From NCBI GenBank assembly GCA_017631135.1, contig JAGBTW010000126.1:1-13924 (forward strand): a DNA stretch of 13,924 nucleotides. Reading direction: 5' to 3'. This document shows, piece by piece, positions 1 to 7,763 of the stretch. The DNA is from Alistipes sp. (GTDB taxonomy: Bacteria; Bacteroidota; Bacteroidia; Bacteroidales; Rikenellaceae). The notes below the pieces were generated by a model. The model ran no database searches and was not told the origin of the DNA. It was given only the letters and a program-made list of their open reading frames with translations. Both the position numbers and the translations under genes were made by a program. Numbering within the stretch: the first letter of the stretch is position 1; each line of letters opens with the position of its first letter.

Positions 1-1232
1 TCCTTCTCCTCGCGGGCAGCCTTGGCACGCGCCTCCTGCTCGCGGCGCTCGCGCTCGGCTTCTTCGCGCGCAACGCGCTCACGCTCCGCCTGCTCCTCCT
101 CGCGCATACCCTTGATGACACGACCTGCGCGGAAGATATTTAGGATGGTGAACTGCTCCTCGGCGTTGTATGGCACATCGAGACGCAGACCCTCCTTTGT
201 GAGGCGCGCCAACACGTTGTAGATGAACATCAAGGGTTTAGAGAGGTAGTCGGGCTTAATCTGTCTCAACTTCTCACCCGCCATAGAGAGCATCTTGGGA
301 TCCTGGGTCTCGAAGCCGCGCGCAATGAAGTATACGCTCTCGGCAAGAAGAATATCATCCTCTCTGTCGCCGAAGTTCTTGCGTAGGTACTCGATGGCCA
401 CTATGCTCTTTGAGTTTGAGGTGATGGTGTAAGCAAGGAAGCCCCAATAACGCTGCCAATAGTTATCGGTAACCTCATCCTCATACTCGGCGATGTAGCC
501 CTTGGGGTCGGCAACAGCGCGCGATAGGTAGTACCAGAACTCTACGGTATAGTTCTTTGACATATTGTGCAACGCCTCGAACATGCTCAAAGCGCTCTTG
601 CACTCCTCGTTAGAGGTAGCACTCATAAGGCGCTCCGTAGCCGATGTGAGCTCGGCCTGCTGCACAGCGCTCAACACCACATTGCGGTCATTTGAAGCAC
701 TCTGCACCTCGCGCAAAATATCGCGCTGCGTAGAGGCGTCAATAACAAACTCGCGCGCCTTGGCTTCGAGCGTAGACATAGCCGCACCATCCAAGCTGCG
801 ACCATTAAGCAGCTGTGTGGCGAAGCCCTTAAATGCCTCGCGAGCACTCTTCTCGCACAGCTCACAACGACGCGACGCCTCGTTGTAGCACTCCGCAGCC
901 ACGGTCTTACCACACTGTGGGCAGACAACGCTGCTATCCATATATACGCGCTTACCCGACACAGCACACACCACAGTGGTGTGCGAGTGGTCCTCGATGG
1001 TTGTGTTGTTGATGGTAATGTTCGATGCCTCGTACTTATCTTGCTTGCCGATAATCGTGCTCTCGTTAATCACATTCTTGTCACCCACGAGCGACGCAAC
1101 ATCCGCCTCCTTGTCGCCATCCTTGCGCTTGATGCTCATCGTAGCGGGGGCACTGCACTCCTTGCCACAAGCGAGGCAGAAGCGAGCATTATCGTCGGCG
1201 ATCATCTCGCCACAGTATACACACTTTTTCAT
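1..1232 (-). CDS. Double zinc-ribbon protein with alpha-helical C-terminal part (3' end outside window)
   Basis: About 410 residues are visible, starting at ATG 1232; the reading frame runs off position 1, so the C-terminus is missing. Residues 1-23 form a zinc ribbon (C4, C7, C19, C22). Residues 49-82 are rich in N, T, I and V and begin GDKNVI, which suggests short beta strands. A second cysteine cluster follows (C89, C104, C107, C115, C123, C126) and could bind two more metals. From about 127 the protein looks helical, and from about 375 it becomes a charged E/R/A coiled coil. No signal peptide or membrane segment is seen, so it is probably cytoplasmic. It starts 11 bp after the preceding small gene and is the last visible gene of the run. 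I cannot name a family; comparable zinc-ribbon/helical-repeat proteins are known in Bacteroidales. The function is unknown; a scaffold or adaptor role is a guess. Confidence 0.85.
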   Translation of the reverse strand, partial: MKKCVYCGEMIADDNARFCLACGKECSAPATMSIKRKDGDKEADVASLVGDKNVINESTIIGKQDKYEASNITINNTTIEDHSHTTVVCAVSGKRVYMDSSVVCPQCGKTVAAECYNEASRRCELCEKSAREAFKGFATQLLNGRSLDGAAMSTLEAKAREFVIDASTQRDILREVQSASNDRNVVLSAVQQAELTSATERLMSATSNEECKSALSMFEALHNMSKNYTVEFWYYLSRAVADPKGYIAEYEDEVTDNYWQRYWGFLAYTITSNSKSIVAIEYLRKNFGDREDDILLAESVYFIARGFETQDPKMLSMAGEKLRQIKPDYLSKPLMFIYNVLARLTKEGLRLDVPYNAEEQFTILNIFRAGRVIKGMREEEQAERERVAREEAERERREQEARAKAAREEK

Positions 1233-1243
1233 ACTCTAATACT

Positions 1244-1513
1244 TTAATCCTTGAGCTCTTCACCCTCCGAGGTCTCAACCTCGGCAACAGACTCCGAAAT
1301 CTTCTCAACAATGATAAAGCTGCCGCTTTGGCGACCCTCAACCTCGACATCGAGTCCATCGAAGGGCTCATAGTAGGGGTCATTGAAGGGTACACCACCC
1401 TCGCGAGTGAGTTCCCACTCTCCATCCTCACAACAGAGATATGCAAAGCGACCCTCCGAGCGACTGCCCTCATTACAAAGGCGAATGGCTACTACTCCTC
1501 TAAAAATATCCAT
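1244..1513 (-). CDS. Small hypothetical protein, possible OB-like beta barrel (89 aa)
   Basis: An 89-residue protein sits between the SPFH gene (23 bp upstream) and the double zinc-ribbon gene (11 bp downstream), so it is very likely co-transcribed with both. It has no signal peptide, membrane segment or zinc motif. Residues about 20-75 read as alternating short strands: GRFAYL, then an acidic turn and WEL, then GLDVEVEG, then GSFIIVEKI. The G-x-V-x-V-E-G...F-x-V pattern is typical of small OB or SH3-like barrels. The C-terminal 15 residues are acidic and probably disordered. I do not recognise the family. In this setting it may be an accessory binding subunit of the SPFH/peptidase group, but that rests on position only. 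Antisense frames overlap it; the tight operon spacing favours this frame. Confidence 0.75.
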   Translation of the reverse strand: MDIFRGVVAIRLCNEGSRSEGRFAYLCCEDGEWELTREGGVPFNDPYYEPFDGLDVEVEGRQSGSFIIVEKISESVAEVETSEGEELKD

Positions 1514-1536
1514 AACTCATGTTTTATCATCCCGTA

Positions 1537-3657
1537 CTACTGCTTCATGTCATAGCCGCAGTTGTGGCAGAAGCGTGTGCCCGCCTCGGCCGTAGCGCCA
1601 CACTTGGGACAGCGCGCGGTAGTTGCCTGGGCATAGTTGTTGCGTGTAGCATACTCCAATGCCGAGTCGTAGGCATGCTCTGCGCGTGCCTCCTGACGCT
1701 CCATCTTGCGCTCATACTCCTCGCGCTGGTCAGCCTTCTGCTGCGCGATACCCGTAGCCATGGTGCTGTTCATGCGCGCCATCTCGCGGATAATCTCCAT
1801 CATCTGTGCCTCGTGGCGCTGTGCATCTGCAGCACGCACCTCGGCAGCCTGCTGTGCCTGCTCGTAGTTGCGACCCGCAGAGAATGACTCGGCAAAGGCA
1901 CGCGCAGCATCGCTCTCCATGTTCTCGCCCGCAGCAAGAGCCATGAGCTGCTCGGCACTCATCTGTGCCTTCTTGTCCAACGCCTCCTGGCGTGCACGCT
2001 CCATAGCCAACTCGTGCTCATTCTCAAGGCGCTTATCCTCGCGGTTCATCTCCTTGACCCTGCGCAACTGCTCGAGCTGAACATCCATCTCGGCGCGGTC
2101 AGCATCTATCTCGCTCATGCGCTCGGCATGACGCAACTCCATCTCCTTCTTGCGACGCTCATCGGCATAGGCATCTGTTATGCGCTGCTGCTCAACGCTC
2201 AACGCCTCGAGCTCGATGTTGTTGCGCATGACATTGATAGCTATCTCGGCCTCACCTGCGGTGCGCACCTTCTCAAACTCAATAGCATCGCGCAACTGCA
2301 TAAGACGGATGACCTCGCCACGCTTATAGCGACGCTCGGCAATGTCGATACGCAAGTTCTCGACATCCTCCTCGCGGAGCAAGCCCGTCTTCTCGATTTC
2401 GGCAAGTGCTGCGGCTACCTCATCCTCGGTGCGAGCGTCACGAATGCGCTTCTCACGCGAAAGGAGCGTATAGAACTTATCGAGCTCATCATCTGTGAGC
2501 AATCTATCCTTGTTGACCTCCTGCAGACCCTGATACAACTGCAAGTCGCTGCGCGCATCGGTAATCTGCTGGTTGTTGACCTCCATAGTGAGGCGGTTGC
2601 GGAAGTCGTTGGTGCGACGCAAGTAGTCGAGCTCCTTCTCCGAGAGGTAAATCTCGCGACTCAAAGAGCGCAGACGCTCCAAGTCCTCGTTCGAGGCAAC
2701 AACCTCATCCACCGAGAGAATCGAGACACCATTCATGTCGACAGACGAAAGACGACGAAGAACCTCATCTGCAACCTCCTTGGTGAGCTGGTTGCCACTA
2801 ACCTCCATGTCGAGCATCACAGCCTGCAAAGCGCTCTGCACCGTGGGTTTGAGCAACTCGGCAAGGCGACGTGTTGTCATCACGCGCTCATCGGCAAAAT
2901 ACTGACGCGCAAATGCCTCGAAGTTGCTGATGCGGAACTTTGCACGCATAGCGATGGGCATATCGAGGTACTTGGTTTGAACAACCATAGCGCCATCCTC
3001 GCCACCGAAGATAAGTGCGAACTCCTTGTCGAGCTTCAACTGCAACGAGAATACATCGTGGCGCTTGAGGCTTGCGATAAGCTCGTCGAGCGAGTGGAAC
3101 TCCTGCTGTGCACCCTGGTGGCGTGCGATGTCATCCTTAACCTTGCGACCAAGGAACATGTTTACGATGAAGCGACCCATGCTGTTGAGCGCTGCACCCA
3201 AACCACCATGGCGCGACTCCAAGACGCGTGTCACCTCCTCGCTGCTTACAAACTCGTAGATGCCTCCGTGCAACTCGGCAATGACCTTGCCGTTGGCCTT
3301 GACATAGGCTGTTGTGCCATCGTTGATGATAAGACCACGCGCGTTATCATAGTTGGTGAACTCCACCTCGTTGATGTGGCATGCAACCTCGCCGCGACTC
3401 ACGTTCCAATATATCTTCTGCTTGACCATTGCGATGTTACCACCCTCTGAAGGGGTCTCCTCCGAAGTGGGAGCAGTGTTAGTAGCGGGACGTGGTGCGC
3501 CACATGTTGTACAGAACTTGGCGTTGGGCAACAGCGCAGCTCCACACTCACTGCACACCTCGGCATTAGTGGTGTTCTCTTGCTTGACGGGGCTACCACA
3601 CGTTGTGCAGAACTTTGCACCCTCTAAAAGCTCGGAATTACAATTGCTACATTTCAT
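1537..3657 (-). CDS. SPFH/band-7 domain protein with three zinc ribbons and long coiled coil
   Basis: A 706-residue protein. Two zinc ribbons open it (C3, C6, C17, C20 and C35, C38, C49, C52), followed by a Thr/Ser/Glu linker. Residues about 78-340 match the SPFH/band-7 group often annotated 'virion core protein-like', the group that includes Bacillus YdjI: a KQKIYWNV start, an IINDGTTAYV strand pair, and a FRISN...FA region leading into LAELLKPTVQSAL. Residues about 320-660 are charged helix, with a clear coiled coil from about 460. A third zinc ribbon ends the chain (C683, C686, C697, C700). There is no signal peptide or obvious membrane helix. SPFH proteins form large oligomers on the inner face of membranes, and YdjI-type relatives belong to membrane-stress modules. 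It lies 10 bp after the peptidase gene, so the two are probably made together. Having three ribbons instead of one at the C-terminus is unusual. The domain call is firm; the role is inference. Confidence 0.9.
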   Translation of the reverse strand: MKCSNCNSELLEGAKFCTTCGSPVKQENTTNAEVCSECGAALLPNAKFCTTCGAPRPATNTAPTSEETPSEGGNIAMVKQKIYWNVSRGEVACHINEVEFTNYDNARGLIINDGTTAYVKANGKVIAELHGGIYEFVSSEEVTRVLESRHGGLGAALNSMGRFIVNMFLGRKVKDDIARHQGAQQEFHSLDELIASLKRHDVFSLQLKLDKEFALIFGGEDGAMVVQTKYLDMPIAMRAKFRISNFEAFARQYFADERVMTTRRLAELLKPTVQSALQAVMLDMEVSGNQLTKEVADEVLRRLSSVDMNGVSILSVDEVVASNEDLERLRSLSREIYLSEKELDYLRRTNDFRNRLTMEVNNQQITDARSDLQLYQGLQEVNKDRLLTDDELDKFYTLLSREKRIRDARTEDEVAAALAEIEKTGLLREEDVENLRIDIAERRYKRGEVIRLMQLRDAIEFEKVRTAGEAEIAINVMRNNIELEALSVEQQRITDAYADERRKKEMELRHAERMSEIDADRAEMDVQLEQLRRVKEMNREDKRLENEHELAMERARQEALDKKAQMSAEQLMALAAGENMESDAARAFAESFSAGRNYEQAQQAAEVRAADAQRHEAQMMEIIREMARMNSTMATGIAQQKADQREEYERKMERQEARAEHAYDSALEYATRNNYAQATTARCPKCGATAEAGTRFCHNCGYDMKQ

Positions 3658-3667
3658 AATCGTATAT

Positions 3668-5443
3668 CTATTTAGTTGTTATCACGGTTAATATCTTGCC
3701 CTCGGGCGATGTTATTGCGCTGTACTGGCGCTCGTATCCCGCACGCTCGTCGCTATAGTTGAACGAGTAGAAGCTGCGACCATCACTGAAACTATTGAGG
3801 TAGATGTTGCGCAATGCGCGATGCTCAACACCCAACCTGTCGTAGAGCTCACTATCAACAATCTGGCGTATGCGCATAAGGTTGTTATCCACCTCGCGGC
3901 GCACAAGACCGAGTATCGATGACGACGACTCCTCCTCGCCGCTATATACACACTTGCTCTGCGTAACGCGTACAACATCACCCTTTGCAAGTGGCTCGCA
4001 ACGACGACTCTCGAGGCTCTTGGACTTATCGCCACGACGCATCTTCAGCGAGGGGTCACCAAAGAGGTTAAACTCGACAATAGAGACCAGCTGCTGGTCG
4101 TACAAGCGACCGTTGTCATACTCAAAGAAGCTCTTGCGAGCATTGTAGAGCGCCTCGCCACCGCTTGCACCATCGAGCATCTCGACAATAAAGACATTAG
4201 CCAAGCGGTCGGAGTTATCTATCGAGTAGCGGTTATTGCAGAAGGCAATGCGCGACGAGCCGAGGAAGAGCAGCGTCTCGCTACTCATGGCACTCAACAA
4301 CATCGAGTCGCACTTTGCATATCGCTGGAAACGACCTCCGTAGCATGCCTCGGTAACGAAGATATTGGGCTTACGCGTAGCAGATATATGCTCCGGGAGT
4401 ATCGCATTACCCACATGGTCAGCGATATATCCGCAGTAGGTGGGGCTATTACTGCCATGGAGGTTAAAGTAGTAGAACGAGGCATTATCGTCGAACACCT
4501 CATCCAAGTTATGCACATTGATAGGCAACGAGTAGATGAGTCCATCCTTGGCAACGTAATATTTGTCGCCATCGAGCTCGCAATATGCCGAGGCGTATGC
4601 CTGTGATGTTGTGGGGATGCCCGCATCGCGCAGAGGTCGACACACAACCAACGACTCATCGCCCCATGGCATGTTTGTTTGACCGTAGTAGCTATCTATC
4701 TCTATGCCATTTGCGGCAGCAGAGGCACGACGCAGGTAGCCCGCGAAGTCCTCAATCGTAGCATCTGTAGCAAAGGGCAGACGACCTACATGGAAATATT
4801 GCTCGTAGCTGAAAATCTTACCCGACTCCAAGAGCGGATAGGTTCGCTCACCAAGCATATAGGCGTATGGGATGTCGGTGTCAATGTCCTTATCTTTGAA
4901 GTTGGGCGACGACGCCATATAGTGGCGAATAACGGGCATGGGGATGATATCCTCACCACCGATGATGAACAAGAAGCAACTCTTCTCCTCGGTTGTCAAT
5001 CGTCCATAACTATAGTAGTCCGCAAGGAGCATTGTATGCTCAACCCACGAATTTTCGGGTGTGAACGCAACGCGCTGACCCGATGCCTTGGGGTTCAACA
5101 TATTATATCCCGCAGCATCTATCACGCGATACTTTATGCCGCGTGCCAACGAGCTTACAACGTAGGCCTCGATAAGGCGCAATATGGTCGTTGCATCCGT
5201 GCCGAGCTTACGCGCCAGAGCGACGCTATTTGTGAGTATGGCACCCTCAGCCTTGGGTGCAACATCACGCACTGTTGTGCTCGCGGGGCTTGCACTCGCA
5301 ACATTCGACTTTGGGGGACTACTTACCTCGCGTGCAACCTCTGCCTTTGGAGTCTCGGCAGCAACAACGGGCAATTTAGTTCCACACATGGCGCAGAAGA
5401 GCGCGCCATCATGACATCGGTTTCCGCAATTTGGGCAAAACAT
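3668..5443 (-). CDS. Zinc-ribbon plus C25-like (gingipain/caspase-fold) cysteine peptidase, cytoplasmic
   Basis: A 591-residue protein. Residues 1-21 are a zinc ribbon (C3, C6, C17, C20), then a low-complexity A/S/P/K linker to about 65. Residues about 75-470 resemble the peptidase C25 domain of clan CD: a FLFIIGGEDIIPMP strand-and-loop, the HVGRLPF segment, a catalytic His in FNLHGS (H329), a catalytic Cys in TEACYGG (C367), and the closing FGDPSLKM motif (461-468) common in C25 proteins. The C-terminal 120 residues are unassigned. Gingipains and Bacteroidota C25 sortases are exported; this one has a zinc ribbon where a signal peptide would be, and no membrane segment, so it should act in the cytoplasm. 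An AGGAGG lies 6 nt before the ATG, which supports the start. It is 31 bp after the transglutaminase gene and 10 bp before the SPFH gene. Peptidase activity is likely because both residues are intact; its substrate is unknown. Confidence 0.88.
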   Translation of the reverse strand: MFCPNCGNRCHDGALFCAMCGTKLPVVAAETPKAEVAREVSSPPKSNVASASPASTTVRDVAPKAEGAILTNSVALARKLGTDATTILRLIEAYVVSSLARGIKYRVIDAAGYNMLNPKASGQRVAFTPENSWVEHTMLLADYYSYGRLTTEEKSCFLFIIGGEDIIPMPVIRHYMASSPNFKDKDIDTDIPYAYMLGERTYPLLESGKIFSYEQYFHVGRLPFATDATIEDFAGYLRRASAAANGIEIDSYYGQTNMPWGDESLVVCRPLRDAGIPTTSQAYASAYCELDGDKYYVAKDGLIYSLPINVHNLDEVFDDNASFYYFNLHGSNSPTYCGYIADHVGNAILPEHISATRKPNIFVTEACYGGRFQRYAKCDSMLLSAMSSETLLFLGSSRIAFCNNRYSIDNSDRLANVFIVEMLDGASGGEALYNARKSFFEYDNGRLYDQQLVSIVEFNLFGDPSLKMRRGDKSKSLESRRCEPLAKGDVVRVTQSKCVYSGEEESSSSILGLVRREVDNNLMRIRQIVDSELYDRLGVEHRALRNIYLNSFSDGRSFYSFNYSDERAGYERQYSAITSPEGKILTVITTK

Positions 5444-5449
5444 AACAAA

Positions 5450-5455
5450 CCTCCT
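5450..5455 (-). promoter_or_regulatory. Strong Shine-Dalgarno sequence before the C25-like peptidase gene
   Basis: The minus strand reads AGGAGG followed by 6 nt and then the ATG at 5443. Starts elsewhere in this window lack such a site and show A/T-rich leaders, as is usual in Bacteroidota, so this consensus-quality match is exceptional. It fixes the start codon. Confidence 0.6.
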
Positions 5456-5474
5456 CTTTAATCTTACACTTTAT

Positions 5475-6977
5475 CTACTCGACCTTAATAATCGAGGTGG
5501 GCTTCATGCCCTTAAACTGGTGGTTAACCTCTCCCACATCGCCACCCGTATATGTTGGGTCACAGAGCATGTAACGCTTGTTGCCAACCATCACGCTGTC
5601 ACCCTCAACACTCTCGTGGAGGTGCACCGCAGCGGCAATATGCTCTGGGTAGTAGAGCAACACGGCATCGAGGTTAAGAATATCCTTTACTATGCGACAG
5701 AAGAGGATAGAACGATCCTCGCAGTCGCTATACATATAGGCAAACATCTCGTCGGCAAAGAAGGTGCGCTCACGACCAAACTGCTGCGCATCATTCTTAT
5801 AGGGGAACGAGTACTGAATCATCGTGAGGATGCTTTGCAACGCATCCTTCTCGCCCTTATTTGCTACCATCTTCTGTAATGGACCGAGCAGCTGCAAGTA
5901 GACCATCTCGCTGAATGATGTCTCGGCAAATATCGCCCAGTCGCACTGCGGATACTGGCTATAAAAAGCCGTGAGGTTGGCATTAGGCACCACATTGAGC
6001 ACATCTCCATTGCGGGGGTTGTTGCGCGCGAAGCACTTACCCTTGACATACGGCAGCGCAGGGGGCACAGGCATCTTGAAGTTGAGCGCCTGCTCCGCAT
6101 CTATGCTCTTATTGCAGACATTAAGTCCCATATTTGCGGGCATGGTGTCGAAGATATAGAATTTGTCGCCACCCACACTAATATATGGGCGACCATATAT
6201 TTGCTGCTGTGACGCAACCAAGAGCCACAAGCGGTCGTTGCCACGCGCAAGGCGCATCTTGTAGCCCGACTCACCAAGCAGATAGGCACGAAGAACAACA
6301 GACTCGTTGGTCTCCTTGCCACAAATCTCCTCGGCAACCTGCTTGATAAGAAGGTTGTATCCCCAGTCGTTAAGTTCCAAGTCGCTCTTTATGCTCTTGC
6401 TATCGGCGATAAGTACATCGTAAGCGGCATTATCCATCTGCAACCACGCATCGGCAACGCTATTTTCATCTATCGAGCGCAATGTGAAGCGATTTTTCTT
6501 GTTAAACGCTACCTCACACTCCGCGCCATAGAAGTTAAAGCGCATGCCATCGCTATTTGCGGGAGGCGTTGTCACAACCTCCTTGGGCTCCTCTATCTTC
6601 TCGGGTAGCGGTATTGTTATCTCTGTTTTGATGCCATCGGGCAACACATCCTCACTCTTTGCGGCTTTATCATCTTGCTTTGCATCCTCATCATGGCGAG
6701 GCTTTGGTTCCTCAACATTTGCGGGCTCCTCCTTGGGTTGCTTTACAACGGGCTCGACGGGTTCAACACGCATGGGAAGCTCCTCGGGACTCTCTACGGT
6801 GTATGCCTCCCAGCGCTTACGCATATAGTCGGCATAGGCTTTACGGCGGTTCTCTTGATACTCGTTGAGTGCCGCAGTGCGACGCTGCTGGTAACGCAAC
6901 AAAGCCTCTGTGCGCGACTGCGCAAAGACACTGATGCTCAACAGCATGAAAACACTCAATAGAATAAACCTCTTCAT
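5475..6977 (-). CDS. Secreted transglutaminase-like protein with Q/R-rich helical N-terminus
   Basis: A 500-residue protein. Residues 1-20 are a Sec signal peptide ending SVFAQ. Residues 21-60 are a basic, aromatic helix built of Tyr/Arg/Lys-rich turns (LLRYQQRR, NEYQENRRKAYADYMRKRW). Residues 62-142 are a Pro/Glu/Lys-rich linker, probably disordered. Residues about 145-310 form an unassigned domain. The C-terminal part (about 380-500) has the transglutaminase-like triad: Cys in YSDCEDRS (C419), His in YPEHIAAAVHL (H446, or H452), Asp in LCDPTY (D473). Bacterial transglutaminase-like folds act as peptidases or amide-forming enzymes on envelope substrates. The triad looks complete, so activity is plausible. 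Export puts it in the periplasm, although its downstream neighbours are cytoplasmic. It opens the second gene run after a 163-bp gap with a stem-loop. No recognisable TAnnTTTG promoter was found before it. Confidence 0.85.
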   Translation of the reverse strand: MKRFILLSVFMLLSISVFAQSRTEALLRYQQRRTAALNEYQENRRKAYADYMRKRWEAYTVESPEELPMRVEPVEPVVKQPKEEPANVEEPKPRHDEDAKQDDKAAKSEDVLPDGIKTEITIPLPEKIEEPKEVVTTPPANSDGMRFNFYGAECEVAFNKKNRFTLRSIDENSVADAWLQMDNAAYDVLIADSKSIKSDLELNDWGYNLLIKQVAEEICGKETNESVVLRAYLLGESGYKMRLARGNDRLWLLVASQQQIYGRPYISVGGDKFYIFDTMPANMGLNVCNKSIDAEQALNFKMPVPPALPYVKGKCFARNNPRNGDVLNVVPNANLTAFYSQYPQCDWAIFAETSFSEMVYLQLLGPLQKMVANKGEKDALQSILTMIQYSFPYKNDAQQFGRERTFFADEMFAYMYSDCEDRSILFCRIVKDILNLDAVLLYYPEHIAAAVHLHESVEGDSVMVGNKRYMLCDPTYTGGDVGEVNHQFKGMKPTSIIKVE

Positions 6978-7001
6978 ATTTATCTTCCCTTGTTTGGTTA
7001 T

Positions 7002-7021
7002 GCGCGCACCCCATCACGCGC
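7002..7021 (-). other. Small GC-rich hairpin in the leader of the transglutaminase-like gene
   Basis: GCGCG (7002-7006) pairs with CGCGC (7017-7021) across a 10-nt loop, 25 nt before the ATG at 6977. It may affect translation initiation. It could be chance pairing in a GC-rich patch. Confidence 0.3.
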
Positions 7022-7068
7022 CATTATACTGCACAACGATTTGCCGCGGTGATGCATAGGTAATTATC

Positions 7069-7120
7069 CGACAAGAGGGATACCCGCTCGAATAATCGTA
7101 GCAGCTACCCTCTCTTGTCG
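7069..7120 (-). other. Long stem-loop between the LPP20-like lipoprotein and transglutaminase-like genes
   Basis: CGACAAGAGGG (7069-7079) pairs with the complement in 7108-7120, giving an 11-bp stem with a 2-nt bulge (AG on the minus strand) and a loop of about 28 nt. It lies 20-72 nt after the stop codon of the lipoprotein gene and before the next gene run. No T-run follows on either strand, so it is not a classical intrinsic terminator. A processing, stability or attenuation hairpin separating the two runs is more likely. The rest of the 163-bp gap shows no clear promoter. Confidence 0.55.
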
Positions 7121-7140
7121 TTTAACCTAAATTCGGAATA

Positions 7141-7710
7141 CTATCTCTCGAAATCAGCGAGCTTCTGCTCGAACACCTGCTTGAACATCTCGAGGTCGAA
7201 CTCGAGGTTCAACTTCTCGTCATTCTCCATAAGGGCGATAGTAGCCTCCTCAACAGACTTCTTGGGAATCTGCAAGCATACATAGTAGCGGAAGTTGCCA
7301 TTCTCCTCCTTGTACATCTTCTCATCTACAACCTGCACATCGTACAAACGCTGCTGTGCAACGGTGTATGCGAGCTCCTGGTAGTGGCTCTTAACATCCT
7401 CACCGTAGAAAGTCTTCTGTGCCTTTGCGTAGTTCTCGATAACGAGCTCGATGTCTGCCTGAACATTTGCTGCAAGCTCCTGGCGGCAGTTCTGCATAGC
7501 CATCTTCTGTGCCATGCTACGATCGCTGCTTACTGCGTTCTGCACTGCGCGGTAGTAGTCAGCGTCGCTGTGGTAAGCAGCACCACTCAAGGGCACAACC
7601 TCCTCAACCATGTTTGAGGGAGCAGCAACCTGCGCCTTCTTTGCAGAGCTGCATGATGTCATCGCTCCAACTGCGGCCAATGCCAAAACTGCTAAAAAGA
7701 TCTTCTTCAT
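7141..7710 (-). CDS. LPP20-like lipoprotein (189 aa)
   Basis: A 189-residue lipoprotein. The N-terminus MKKIFLAVLALAAVGAMTSC is a lipoprotein signal with the lipidated Cys at residue 20. The residues after it (SSAKKA) are not the acidic Ser-Asp/Glu export signal described for surface lipoproteins of Bacteroidetes, so it probably faces the periplasm. Residues about 50-160 fit an LPP20-type fold: a helix of the form ...AQKMAMQNCRQELAANVQADIE, then strands such as YDVQVVDEKMY and FRYYVCLQIPKK. The C-terminus is an acidic/hydrophobic helix. It follows the other LPP20-like gene by 53 bp. Its codons (GCT, GTT, GCA, AAG, GAG) look more optimised than those of several neighbours, hinting at higher expression. 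No promoter of the TAnnTTTG type is seen in the 53-bp gap. The LPP20 assignment is by pattern, not a search. Confidence 0.8.
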   Translation of the reverse strand: MKKIFLAVLALAAVGAMTSCSSAKKAQVAAPSNMVEEVVPLSGAAYHSDADYYRAVQNAVSSDRSMAQKMAMQNCRQELAANVQADIELVIENYAKAQKTFYGEDVKSHYQELAYTVAQQRLYDVQVVDEKMYKEENGNFRYYVCLQIPKKSVEEATIALMENDEKLNLEFDLEMFKQVFEQKLADFER

Positions 7711-7763
7711 AGTCGTAAATTTTTAGTTATTAGTATTTTATATTTGTTTCTATATTCTCTCTT

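Noticed and set aside
671..1239. Several overlapping short frames on both strands
   Set aside because: They lie inside the partial double zinc-ribbon gene, whose frame carries ordered cysteine motifs and matches operon spacing.
2014..3450. Long plus-strand open frame of 478 codons opposite the SPFH gene
   Set aside because: It is antisense to a clear SPFH/coiled-coil gene. Its product is a low-complexity Leu/Ala/His/Glu mixture with no domain, typical of the shadow of a Glu/Arg/Leu-rich coiled coil.
3668..5443. Immune effector of a CBASS-like or gasdermin-like defence system
   Set aside because: There is a caspase-fold peptidase, but no cyclase, nucleic-acid sensor, gasdermin-like pore protein or STAND ATPase in the window. 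The neighbours are envelope proteins.
4679..5461. Plus-strand open frame of 260 codons opposite the peptidase gene
   Set aside because: It is antisense to the C25-like domain, with no recognisable motif and no operon context.
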